DNA from: Naegleria lovaniensis
Taxonomy: Eukaryota; Heterolobosea; Eutetramitea; Acrasida; Naegleriidae
Direction: 5' to 3'
Assembly: GCF_003324165.1 (NCBI RefSeq)
Contig: NW_025407851.1
Coordinates: 310,001 to 374,000, forward strand
DNA: 64,000 nt
Positions 1-11,114 of the stretch are shown here, one piece after another. The notes beneath the pieces are model-generated. The model ran no database searches. It was given only the letters and a program-made list of their open reading frames with translations, and was not told where the DNA came from. Position numbers and translations under genes: made by a program. Within the stretch, counting starts at the first letter, position 1, and the number at the start of each line of letters is the position of its first letter.

Positions 1-3000
1 AGCTCTTAATTTCTGAAAAAACTGCTCTAATTTGAGAGAGTGAGAAGGAGTCTTCAATTTCTTCCTCAACATCTAAATTAAAGTTAAAAAGTTCAAATAC
101 AGCATTATCGTTTAAACCTTCCGTTCCGTTGAAATATGAAAGCACTTCAAAACCTTTCGTTAGAGTACCCAAGGCGCTTTGGTTGTCCATACATAAATAT
201 AACAATACAGTTCTAATATTTACAGTGGTTGACATTGGATCTGGTTTGAAAATGTTAAATAACACTTTGGCAACTTCGTCTTCGTTGGTTGAAAGACTTG
301 TTTGTGCAATCCATCTGACTATGATTTCTGTAAATTGTTCTGACTTTAAATCCAATTCATTTTCTGAGACCAAGGGATGAACAATAGTTAATAATTGCCT
401 AATATCCTCAATGGTTGGAATGTTATGGAAAAAGGAGAACAATGCAGACAGTAGGAATACTCTCCAATTAATATATCCCTTCTTGAATGGATCAAATCGG
501 AATGCAATCGATTTAACCTTTTCATTGTCGTAACCAAGCCATTGAGGAGGTAATTCCATTGAGCCAAAAGTAGAATCAATTAGAATCAACAAGGTAGTCG
601 TCATTTCTTCAATCTCAGAAAATCCACTCGGACTTGGAGCTTGTAACCTCTCAAACAATGAGTAAACTTGGTGTGGTGTAAATGCTTTCGAGAGAGAGGT
701 TGGTACAAAATGATCGAGTTGTTGCATCTTTCGAGATTGTGACAATGAAACCAATGGTAGTGGTGACGTAGTTTGCACACTATCATCCAAAATACACTTA
801 TTGCCCTCTATTCTTAATTGATGAATGATTGGAGTCTCCTTTTCAATGTAATCTTGAATGGTCCTCGTGAGTAAGGCAATATTTGCCATGTCTGTTCGAT
901 ATCGCTGTCCAATCCAATCTTTCATTGTATCAAATATGTGCTGAGATTTGTTGTCGATTTGTTCTCTCACGGCATTGGTGCATCTTGACTTAATGATAGT
1001 AATTCGTTGCATGAAAAGCTCTTTTTCTTTTTGGAGGACTTCTTTCAATTCTTGAGGTACGTCAGGATACATTTCCTTGGTTTTGCTTGCTTCCTTCTTC
1101 TTTTTACTATTCTTGTCAATATAGGTTTGAAGCATTCCAAGGAAATCAATGGTTTCTGCTGCATTCTTTGCTCGTTCAAAACATTCTTCAATATTTGCAT
1201 CGACTGAATCTGCGGAAAAGGCACTCTTTGGTCGAGCGCTGGAGGCATTAGAAGGAGGTTTTGAGGTTTTCTTTGCCGTGGGACTCTTCATACCTGTCGC
1301 ACCAGAAATCACGTCTACAAACAGCTCTTCGACATTCACAGACAGTAAGCCAGCTGCCACTGGTTTTTTGGGATCAATTGGTGCCTGATTCAAATCAGTA
1401 CCGAGGTATTGTTCAACCAAGTAGTCGAACACAAATTTTGCTTGTTCAATATATCGATTGAGCTCGAGCTGAATGAGTTGCATGTGCTGTCTTATGACAA
1501 CTCTCTTGTGTGTCTGTAACCAAGATTCCTTCATGTGCTCGCTTAGCTCTTTTTCTGCCTCCATTTTCTTTTCGTCACACAAATTCCACAAGTTTTCTTT
1601 AAGCTCATCAGTTCGTCTATGAAGTTCTTGTTTCAGCTGTTGGTTGCTTCTCATCTCATAACTAAAACGATTGAAGTCGGTTTGAAACGCAGAAATATAA
1701 TTTTGCTTGTCGTCAGGTCTGAGTAAAAAATTCATGAACTGTTCTTTGAGATCAGAGAATTGCTTGAAAAATGTTTTTCTAAAGTCTCTCAAGTTTCTAA
1801 ACACAATTTTCACTCCATCCACATAATGTTGCTCAAGCTCCTTCCATTCTTTAAGGAATAATTTACAAAAATCAATTTCAAGCTCTTTCTTCTGAAGTTC
1901 TGTGATTTCTACTTTTGACATTTCTGCCTTCTCCCAATTTTCACCATGTACTCGAGAGGTGTCTTCGGATTTTCGCTTCGTTTCTTCCAGTATCTCGACA
2001 CAAGTGTTGATGAGATTGTCTAAGTTTTCCTCTGAAACTTCGAACACGTTGTCAAAGATCTTGTAGAATGACAATAATTGTCTTTTGGTCTTGTTATAAG
2101 TTAATAACTGAGAATTAATTTGGGCTCTATCCAAGTTGGAATGCTCATCAATAGGTACCAGACGACTCAAAATTTCAATATTGTCTGGTGGAGAGTATGT
2201 CATGTGATAAACTTTACCAGATACTGGATCCACCTTTTGATTGACAAGCCTCTCAAAAACTTGGTCATCCTCGACATCAATAAATAGTACGGAGGTAAAC
2301 GATTTGAAAGGAACTATTGATCTCATAATTTCGTATTGGTTACTTGGCTCTTTAAATTCTTTCACCAATAATGAATTAAAGTTTCTTCCCATTCCATCTT
2401 CACTATGTTGAAACTCTTCAATTTTCTCGTTTTGAATATATTCTTCAATTGTTGAGGCAAACCCAGAAATCTTCTTTTCAAGCAACTGGGCGGCTTCTAA
2501 ATTAGTTGGAAATCCTTCAATGATCCATCCTTGATACTGGGAATTTTCGAGCTTTTCAATCTTTTCAATTTCCAGTACAATCAAATCTACGATCACTGAA
2601 AAATCTACCTCTTTTCCTTCTTTCAAACATCCTTTGGCTTTTGTTGCAATTTCTTGATATTCTTGTGGAGCGCTTTGAGGCTGGTTTGGAAGTGGTTCTA
2701 TTAAAGCCTTCAACATTTTCTCTGGGTTTATAACGTACAGAGAAAGTAGAGCTGAGAGTTTTTGACATACCGTCGTTTTTCCGCTCATTGGTTTCCCACA
2801 CACTACAACATTATAAGGGTACTTTGATTTGATATTTGGAGAGGTTTTTGGAGCAGGAAGAGGATAGACCCTGTGATGAATTTCTTGAATTGCTCCACTC
2901 ACGAAAGGTGATAGTATTTCTATTGAAGAAGATGACTCATTGTTAGTTTGTTGTGGAAGCAATGCAATTACCTCTTCTTCCCACACTCCCTTGTAGTTGA

Positions 3001-4131
3001 AATAATCTTTGAATTCTGCAAAATCGATCACGTCTTGATTGAACGTCGAGGGTATTTTTGAAGTTTGCTTCTCAGGAACGTCTACTTCTGAAATTATTGA
3101 TTGTTCCTCTTCATTCAATGGGGCTCCCTTAACAAACATTTTTTTCCATTGACTCACATCTGCAGAAGAAGGAGGTTCTCCCTCTGTCGTTTCTATGTAA
3201 CCTATTTCTTGCATGGCCAGGTCAACCAAATGATCAGTGACCTCTTTGCAGATACTAGTATGTTTTTCTTTCTTTTTTTGAGACCGCTCCTCAAGAAGAA
3301 CCTTGTGTTTCTCAATGAGTTCCTTTTTCTTTTGTTTTCTCTCTTCTCTTTCTTTTTCCATTAATTCTTTCTCCCGTTGCTGTTTTTCTTCAAAATCTTT
3401 TCTTCGCCTCTCAGCATATTGTTTTTCTCTCACTTCTCTATTTTCTTTCATCACTTGTTTCAGTTGTTTAATTTGGTTCAACTCTTTGGCAAGATTTCTC
3501 TCCTCAGCTGATTTTTTCATGAGCTTTTCAAGAAGTACTTCTCTTCTTCTGGCATCCTCCAGATCCTTGAACACTTGCTGTTGCTCCATTAAAACTTTTC
3601 GTCTGCGTTGCTCCTTCTCTTTTCGGCTTGCATTCTCATCTTGTTTCTTTGATTTGATCTTTTTTAAATATGCAGTGGCATCATTGCCAATTGTTTGGTG
3701 AAGCTCTGGAGTATGAAGTGTGTCTTCCTTTGTTGTTGGTTTAACTTCTGCAGTGACAGGTTTTGGTTGCTGGTCAAGACGTTCGAGAGTTTTCTCAAAT
3801 TCTTCAATCCCACCAAGAGCAATATTTCTCATTGTCTTTTTCTTCAACTACACATTCCGATCAAACGCACAAAGCATTAAAAATTCCGAATCATCAGATG
3901 AAATATTTATCTCTTCATCTTTCCGATCGTACATACCTCTTCTTGTCTCTTTTTCATGAGGGTTTGAGTTGTTTTAATTTTCATGTCGATACTCTCTCGT
4001 TGCTTTTTCAACTCCATGTTCCGTTTATGTATCTTTTCATTTTCCTCGTTCCACGTTTGTTTGAAGGTCTTGTTGTCTCGGATGGCATCAAGTCTCGCTT
4101 GACGCATTTGCAACAGCTCTGTATCTTGCAT
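1..4131 (-). CDS. SPEF2: SPEF2/CPC1-like flagellar central-pair protein with adenylate-kinase domain (3' end cut by window)
   Basis: Exon 1 is 4131-3937 (65 codons, phase 0); a GTATGT...TAG intron occupies 3848-3936; exon 2 runs from 3847 past the window edge with no stop in about 1280 codons. The N-terminal part is a long charged coiled coil. Around residue 414 (near 2800-2770) a Walker A motif GKPMSGKT opens an adenylate-kinase-like domain, recognisable by later segments such as GWIIEGFPTN. More coiled coil and a helical C-terminal region follow. This order matches vertebrate SPEF2/KPL2 and Chlamydomonas CPC1, a central-pair projection component of motile axonemes. Known family members carry an N-terminal calponin-homology domain; none is visible here. 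An alternative start in an upstream exon is possible: ATG at 4217-4219 is followed after one A by a GTAAGT donor, and a TTAG acceptor lies just upstream of 4136, giving M-K-K-M-Q-D. Family assignment is confident; the exact start is not. Confidence 0.85.
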
Positions 4132-4204
4132 TTTTTCTAAGAGAGAAAATTGTAATTCTTTTTGGCGGGCAATGTAACGGGAGAGGGGTTGTGTTGCGTC
4201 GACT

Positions 4205-4299
4205 CGTCACTTACTCATGGAATAGCATGAAATCACTCTTTATGTTGTTTTTGTTGTTGTAGCGTTGAAAAACCACGTCACTTACTCATGGAATAGCAT
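4205..4299. repeat. 24-bp direct repeat (4205-4228 and 4276-4299)
   Basis: The 24-mer beginning CGTCACTTACTCATGG occurs twice, identically, with starts 71 bp apart. Read on the minus strand each copy contains ATGCTATTCCATGAGTAAGTG: this is the last five codons plus stop of the gene at 4282-5190 (copy 2) and also a perfect GTAAGT splice donor. Copy 1 lies in the leader of the SPEF2-like gene. The flanks of the two copies are not obviously similar, so this looks like a short local duplication. Confidence 0.9.
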
Positions 4300-5190
4300 C
4301 TCATTGATAGACATTACAATGACAGTTACACATGCAATGAGCCCAGTGTTAAGGAATAAGGAAAAGTGAGAACTTGTGGGAATAATGAGAACATCCATCC
4401 AGGTTGGACTTGACATATCTACGTTGAGAATCGAAGAAGAGGCAGTGTTGGCCATGCTGTGAATAGATGGTATGGTTGTGGTTTGTTGTGAGGGTTGTAC
4501 TGATTCTCCAACACACGAGAGTGTTGTTGAGGTAATCACCGAAGAACTTGTCTCAATAGTTGCAGTGGTCGTATAAGACTCATTGTTGGAAACATCAATT
4601 AATTTTTCATGTTGTGGAATGAGAGTGATGGGTTCCCTCGCATCAACAGCAGCAGGCAGTGCTTGGTCTTCATGCAAGCTGCTTTCGCTTTCAGTGTCAA
4701 TCTCAGCTGACTCCTCAAACACTGATGAGTGAGGATGCAAACTTGTTGATTGACTCTTTGTGCTTTCATTCAAGAAGGATTGAACCATGACAGAATCTTC
4801 GTTCTGCAAATTATGAAGAGAATGGACCATTTCCTGAGATGATGATCCCGATTTGGAATGCTCTTGATGTTGTGAATCAATAGCAGCAGTTGATAATGTT
4901 ACAAGAGTAGTGGTTGGAGCAAGTTGCGGAGATTGAGTATTGGCAGTGATGAGCACAAAAGAGCTCGTATTAATATCTACAGAGGAGGGAGTAGTGTTTT
5001 CGTTTACATCGGTAATATTACTGATGCCTGCAACTTCTTCCAGTGGCTCGGATGGTGATGAAGATGGAGAGGATTCATCGCTAAGATAATGTTCTCTGAG
5101 ATTGGCCGTTAGAGGAGATTGGGAAGAGGCTGTCCGATTTTCTTCAGAATCACCAAGATAATCTTCTTTTACGTTAATTCCGGCAAACAT
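4282..5190 (-). CDS. Ser/Thr-rich tail-anchored membrane protein of unknown function
   Basis: Single-exon ORF of 302 aa starting MFAGINVKEDYLG. Nearly all of it is Ser/Thr/Glu-rich low complexity without a recognisable domain. The only structured signal is a hydrophobic stretch close to the C-terminus (about residues 275-296, containing SLFLNTGLIACVTVIVM) followed by a short polar tail ending MLFHE, so the protein probably is inserted in a membrane by its C-terminus with the disordered part facing the cytosol. There is no N-terminal signal peptide. It sits upstream of the SPEF2-like gene on the same strand, about 150 bp away. The stop codon lies inside one copy of a 24-bp repeat that also holds a GTAAGT donor, so an alternatively spliced C-terminus cannot be excluded. 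I do not recognise the family. Confidence 0.6.
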   Translation of the reverse strand: MFAGINVKEDYLGDSEENRTASSQSPLTANLREHYLSDESSPSSSPSEPLEEVAGISNITDVNENTTPSSVDINTSSFVLITANTQSPQLAPTTTLVTLSTAAIDSQHQEHSKSGSSSQEMVHSLHNLQNEDSVMVQSFLNESTKSQSTSLHPHSSVFEESAEIDTESESSLHEDQALPAAVDAREPITLIPQHEKLIDVSNNESYTTTATIETSSSVITSTTLSCVGESVQPSQQTTTIPSIHSMANTASSSILNVDMSSPTWMDVLIIPTSSHFSLFLNTGLIACVTVIVMSINEMLFHE

Positions 5191-5972
5191 GATGATGAGA
5201 AATGAAAAAGGAACAGGAGGCTGTTGTTGTTGTTGAATTTAGGGGTGTGTTGACACAACAGAAGAAAGGCTTGTTAGTGATGATGAAAATTCACGCAGCA
5301 ACAAGTGAGAGATTTTTGATCGTGTTCGTTAGAAATTGGTTGCAACTTGATATCTATTTTGCTGCAATTCTGTCCACTAACACGTGTTTACGAAATATTA
5401 TAATTTTTCTGAGAGTTTGAAAAAGGCCAGAAACGTATGAAGATGATGATTGCACGTCTTGTCTTGGGAAATTATAAATTAATTTCTTCTTCTTTGAAAA
5501 ATACAATGTGGCTGATTTCTTCTTCTATATTACAACCACCACTGCTACAGAATATGCAAGTATGGTACAATTTCAAATGGTTTGAAATATGATACACGAT
5601 AATTCTCAGCCTATGACTACAACGACGTTTCCGAAACTCCACTCCGTATGCGTTGTTGTGATGATTTTTTGGAAAGTATTTGGATTTCCAGCTATTTTTA
5701 AGGCTTTGGTTGAAGAGTGCGAGTGGAATGAAGGAAACTTGTACAAAAGCATATTTAACGACTGTGGCCAATAATTCTCAAAGCAAAAGTTCTGAACGTG
5801 TGTGCTTTTTGATTAGAAATTCCCTTAATCAGTCAAAAGAGGCACCATCATCTTTTCTCGTTTACAATGAAATCAGGTTCTTTGGGTTTTGTTGATGACC
5901 AATACATGATCTTCCATCTCAAATGATGACCATTTTAAGACATTAAAAGATTTCGTCCCGTTTTCGCAGTTT
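5191..5972. other. Intergenic region between divergent genes
   Basis: About 780 bp separating the start of the tail-anchored gene (minus) from the mitochondrial carrier (plus). It must hold both promoters. Only short ORFs of 60-99 codons on both strands are present, overlapping each other and lacking recognisable domains. No RNA gene or repeat was seen. Confidence 0.5.
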
Positions 5973-7305
5973 TTGCCTTTCAAGCTCGAAAAAAATTACT
6001 TTAACTTTCATGAGTACATTTCTCTCAATTTCCATCAACACGACTCTTCCGATTCAACATTAACAGCAGTAGTGGACGGCAAAAACATGCATACTCAAGT
6101 TTCCGAAAAACCTTCATCATCCTCTTCTCCTCAAGGAGCTTCCACCTCGCGTACGCTTCCACTCGGATCTTTCCAATATATGGCTCGAGTCTTTCTGGCT
6201 GCTGGTTTGGGAGCAAGCTTAGCCACAGCAGTTGTAAATCCATTGGAATTAATTAAAACAAGAATGCAGACTTTGGTTGTGAAAGGAGGAGAAGGAGGCT
6301 CTTCATCCATGTTCCGAGTTGCTTCAGATATCATCAAACAAGAAGGAGGAATTTATAAATTATGGACTATTGGATTGGGAGTTTCATGTATGAGAAGTTT
6401 ATTATATTCAAGTGTGAGGATTGGAATTTATGATCCTGTGAAAGCATCTTTGATGCATTTAAGGGAATGGACGAAAAATGAAAGTCAAGATTCCACAAAT
6501 ATGAAGGAATTGCCATTGTTTTGGAAAGCTGTGTCAGGATTGATTTCTGGAGCATTGGGGAGTGCCTTGATGAATCCGTTGGATGTTGTGAAAATTCGTT
6601 TTCAATCTTCTGGAATTAGTGGAGTTTCGAGTGATCATAGACCTGTTTACAAGAATACATGGGATGCTTTATGGAAAATTTCACAAAATGAAGGATTTTC
6701 AGCATTGTATAAGGGTACTATTGTGACCATGATTAGGTAAGAGTTTACTTGAAGCATTTCAATTTTTCTTAATGAATGGCACTTAAAGAGCTTCAATATT
6801 GACATCAGCACAATTGAGCTCATACGATCATTCAAAATATTTATTACTCAACAAAATGGGAACAATTTTTGGATACAAATTCAAGGATGATCACGTGACA
6901 CATGTCACTAGTGCGTTTGTTAGTGGTCTAGTGACAGCAATTGCAATTTCCCCCGTGGATGTCATAAAAACAAAATATATGAATGATGCTAAATTAAAAA
7001 TTGGCGACCAATTAACAAGCACAGGCCTCAACGGAGGATACAATGGAGTTGTAGATTGTACAGGTAAGTTTTTGAAGAAAGTACATCATGCTTAACAATG
7101 ACAATTACCAGTCAAAATTATCAAGAATGAAGGTTTTTCAGTTTTGTTCAGAGGTTTTTCAGCCTCCTATTTGCGTCTTGGTAAGTATTCTTCGAAAAGA
7201 ATTTCAGGTTCAATTTGAACTCAAAATGCGAAAGGCCCTCACTTCTTGTTGAGCTTACCTCTGTATGAGCAGTTCAGGAAATTGTTTGGAGTCTCTTCGT
7301 TTTGA
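5973..7305 (+). CDS. Mitochondrial carrier (SLC25 family, UCP/dicarboxylate-oxoglutarate type)
   Basis: Four exons: 5973-6736, 6789-7063, 7112-7180, 7235-7305; introns are 52, 48 and 54 nt, all GT-AG and frame-preserving. The product has the three-fold carrier repeat; each odd helix ends with the signature Px[DE]xx[KR]: PLELIK, PLDVVK and PVDVIK. Other typical segments are MRSLLYSSVRIGIYD in repeat 1 and, across the first intron, RASILTSAQLSSYD. It ends LYEQFRKLFGVSSF, matching the conserved C-terminal YEQ. These features place it with uncoupling-protein-like and di/tricarboxylate carriers of the inner mitochondrial membrane; the substrate cannot be read from sequence. The first about 70 residues are a Ser-rich extension, so the true start may be a later ATG (6087 or 6180). 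It converges on the kinase gene with only 71 bp between stops. Confidence 0.9.
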
Positions 7306-7376
7306 GTTGCGTGTTCGATAAATCCATACATTACAGAGTAAAGGCTTGAAGAAAATATCCCCTATCATTAACTTTA

Positions 7377-10300
7377 TTACATGTTCGAAAAATTGAGAGA
7401 TCTCACCACGCTTCCTGTACTTTTTGTACTTTTCTGAGAGGTTTGAGAATTATTGTTTGACTTTTTCACATACTCATTGTACTGTTGCATGTTGAGTTCT
7501 TTGAGTGCGGCAGTGGAGGAGCTGAATGAAAAATCTATTGAGGTAGAAAGAGTATGTGATGAATTTGCCATTGGGCTCATCAAAACCTGAGAAGATGGAA
7601 CTATTTTGACTGGACTTGGTGAGTCTACAGAGCTAGCATCGCTATTAAAACTTGTTCCTCCTGCTTCAAATGGACTCAGAAATCCGTGAGTAGTTGGTGT
7701 GACAGGATATTGATGCTTTCTTGGCGAGAATTTAGATGTATCTTCCAGCTCAGTAGTTGGAGTAAATAGTTCCTCATTCAGTAAATTATCCCAATCGATT
7801 GGCTTTAAAAACTCGTGATCTTTGATGTCTTTTCCTCCCAATCTTGTTTTTGGATTTGGATCAAGCAAGCGTCTAATAAAGTCCTCAACACCAGAAGTTT
7901 GTATTTCTGGAGGTAAATCTTCTGGCCACTCGTATTCCCCTGAGAGAATATTGTCGAAAATTTCTTCCACAGTGTCAGAATTAAATGGAGGCACGCCAAA
8001 CAATAATTCATAGGTAATGCATCCTAGAGACCAATAATCAACTGCATAATCATGCTCTGCTCCCAAAAGTAATTCAGGAGCAATATAATCAGGTGTTCCA
8101 GGAACAGTCACTAATCCATCAGACGTTTCACTTTCGGTGCTGTTGTTTGGACTTGAAGCAAGATTCTGAAGTTGAAGTTGGGGTGGTGAGGATGGATGTG
8201 GAGTGGAAATGCGTGGCTTACTCGTTGCCTTTTCTTCTCTGTCCATAATACCAATTTCGCTCAAACCAAAATCTGTGAGTTTCAATCTTCCGTTCCTGTC
8301 AACGAGCATGTTATCAGGTTTCAAATCTCGGTGCACAATATTGTTGGAATGCAACTCTAACAGAGCTAGGATAATCTCTGCCACAATTTTTCGAACCTTT
8401 TCAACATCGAATGCACTGTCATAGGTGTTAATGTGTTGCTCAAGCAGACAATCCAAACTACCACCTGGACAATATTCCATCACAATATAGAAATACTTTT
8501 TTCCGGCAAATGAATAGTAAAAGTTAACAATGCATTTTGAATCGTGATTACTTTTCATCAATTGGTGCAATACGTTTCGTTCTGTGAGAAGTTTGTCCTT
8601 ATTTTTCAGAGTTTTTGATGACAAATTTTTGTGATTGTAAATATATTGCTTTTCAATCACTTTGATGGCATAAATATCAGGTGTGGAAATCTTTCTTGCC
8701 AAATAAACTCTACCGTATGCTCCTTTAGATATGGGCTTGATCAGTGTAAAATCCATGATGGACACTTTTTTGAAATTTTCCACATATTCGTGCAAGGTTT
8801 TGTTTTTTTCTTCTGCCAAATCAATACAAACCGAGACAATTTGTGTCTCAGTGGACATGTCCTTGTTGCGCTCTTGATCTTTTTTCTTCAGTTTTACCTC
8901 TAGGCGTTTGAGATTATCAGCACAATCATAGAGTTCATGTTTAGTTTTAGCTTTGTAACAAGCCTTAACAAGAGAATAAATTTCTCCGAAAGGTTCCTCT
9001 CTTCGTCTCTTTTTGATCTGATGCATGAGCTGTTTAAATTTCTGCTCACACCCAATACGCTTCATGTTTAATTCATGAGATCTAGCACATGATTGGGTAT
9101 GCTCTTCAAAAGTGTCAACATCAATAAATTTTTCACATATCTGCAAAAGAGAGTATCTTGAGGGGATTTGGGAGTGGAAGTGACTGATGAAGAAGTTGTG
9201 TGGGTTGGAGAGGACATGGTTGATTGTTCAGATCTTGGAGTAATGACAGTACTTTCTTCTTGCCACTTTTTCAATAAGTTAGTAATTTGTAGATTTTGTT
9301 TGTCGGCTGTGGAGGGATTATGAAGAAGATCAATCGATGATCCAGATTTTTTGGCTAAGGTAGAATCAAGATTCAAGCTTAGCTTTTTGAGATGGGCAAG
9401 CTCAGTAACAGGAGGAGTGTTCACTCTGGGAATACCTTTTGCTTCGCTACCACTTCTTTTTCGTGCTTGAGGAAGGTTCAATACCTTGAGATGCTCAGGA
9501 ATCCTATTATATACTGCAATGATTCTGTTCACTCTACTGTAAATGAACAATAGCTTCTTCAACTCCTTAAGAGAAAAATTGATTCGTGGTAAATCTTGTT
9601 CATCTGCCTCAGCATGTAAATCACGAAGGCTAACAAGCAAATCGTTGAGATCTTTCATGTATACTTGTTTGATAAGTTCTGAAAGTCCGGCTTCAATAAT
9701 CCTATGAGCAATCTCTTTCATTTCCAAAACAAAAGAATCTTCGCTCAAAGAAGGAAACTGAAGCGCTGCAGCCTCTTCTAGCTCAATAATGAAAGCTTTC
9801 AAATCTGTGTGCAATTGGTCGAGTGATATCATCATTTTTGATGTTAAAAAGCGTGCAATCTTTTCGTATGACTTCTTTCCTAAAAAAATGGTTTGGTCCT
9901 GAGTACAACTTTCAAAACTATCATCTTCAGAAGTGGGATTCTTATCAAATTGTTCTGTGTATACCATATCAGAGAAAGTCATTTGATCAATCTTTCTGTT
10001 TCGTCTCATGATGTTTGTTTTTGCCTCAATAAAATCTTCACGCAACAGATTGAGCTCATCCTCCATTACTGATGAATCTTTGTCTGTGATCATCATCAAG
10101 TACCTTTTTCTTCGCCTTTCATAAAATTTAATATGACCAAAAGAAGAAGATAGAGTTTCAGCTTTGGTTTTTACAGCCACAGGAGTTTGACATTTTCGCA
10201 TCATGGATAGAGGAGACGATAAATCGTTAAATGGTAAAAAAGGTTGACGTATCAACCTGAAATTATCTGTTTGTGGCTCTGTAATGGATACGGTACGAAT

Positions 10301-11011
10301 ATCAGATGGTGGTGTCACATAGTCGCTATCAACCTCTTCGTCATCAGAAATTCCGTCATCCCTCGAAAAGCTTTTTCTTTGAGGAGGCGTCACACAATTG
10401 TCATCAGTATCTTCCTCATCTTTTGATTTGACTGATGTTGGAGTTTTAGTTCCTACCGCTTGTACAAGAACACTGGGAGATTTCTTCTCAGTACTCATTG
10501 GTGTTTTCTTTTTATGGTGATGTGAGAATAGAGATGTTGTTGGTGGAGGAGAAACAGATCTACTTCTTACAGGATATTCTGAAAGAAAATCATAAACATC
10601 TTCTTCATATAAATTAGGCCTCATAAATCCCTTAATCGAAACTTGTTGTTGTCGACCCTTATTATGAAACTTGTCAATTGTCGGAGTATTTTCGGAAGCT
10701 GTTGTATGCTTGACATTTTTCGATCCAATTAGGGTCTCTAATTGATTTACAACGTTAGAGGGATTCATGGTTGATTGTTGTTTTGTAAAAGGAGAATTGT
10801 TGTTGGGTACATGAGCAAGAGGCACTGTTTTGTTACTTCCAATATCAATTCGAAGATTTGGTTTTTTCTTCGATGATGAAGTACCTGTAGAGGTAGTGAG
10901 AGTTGATGGTGACGTCGATGAATCTTCCGAATCATAACTCAGCTCTGAAGGTGAGAGTCGATTCGTTGTTGGTGACTTATTACTACCAGTAATGTATTCA
11001 GAGTGTGTCAT
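7377..11011 (-). CDS. IRE/Rim15-like AGC serine/threonine kinase, reading frame interrupted at about 9141-9152
   Basis: Two long overlapping frames make one gene. The 5' frame (11011 to about 9150) encodes a Ser/Pro-rich region, then a helical domain (SEDSFVLEMKEIAHRII through LKVLNLPQARKR). The 3' frame (to 7377) starts within a C-x2-C...H-x5-C finger (ICEKFIDVDTFEEHTQSC) and continues with a kinase domain: KGAYGRV glycine loop, YAIK lysine, HRDLKPDN, DFG, an insert of about 45 residues, then GTPDYIAPE and DYWSLG. Finger plus AGC kinase is the architecture of plant IRE kinases and the related Rim15/Greatwall group, nutrient and cell-cycle regulators. The finger's first Cys (TGC) is in the 5' frame and its second in the 3' frame, one base out of register. 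Either a base is missing or a 45-nt intron with a weak GTCACT donor and a strong CTCTCTTTTGCAG acceptor removes that Cys. Kinase identity is sure; the junction is not. Confidence 0.85.
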
Positions 11012-11114
11012 TTTGGGGCGTCATTGTTTTTGCTGGAGAGTGTATTGTTGTTGTTTTTTACGTCATGGTTATCACTACAAACAATACTATCATGCTGTTG
11101 TTGTGGAGTGACAA

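Noticed and set aside
5472-5771. 99-codon minus-strand ORF in the intergenic region
   Set aside because: No domain, overlaps equally long ORFs on the other strand, atypical composition for this genome's genes.
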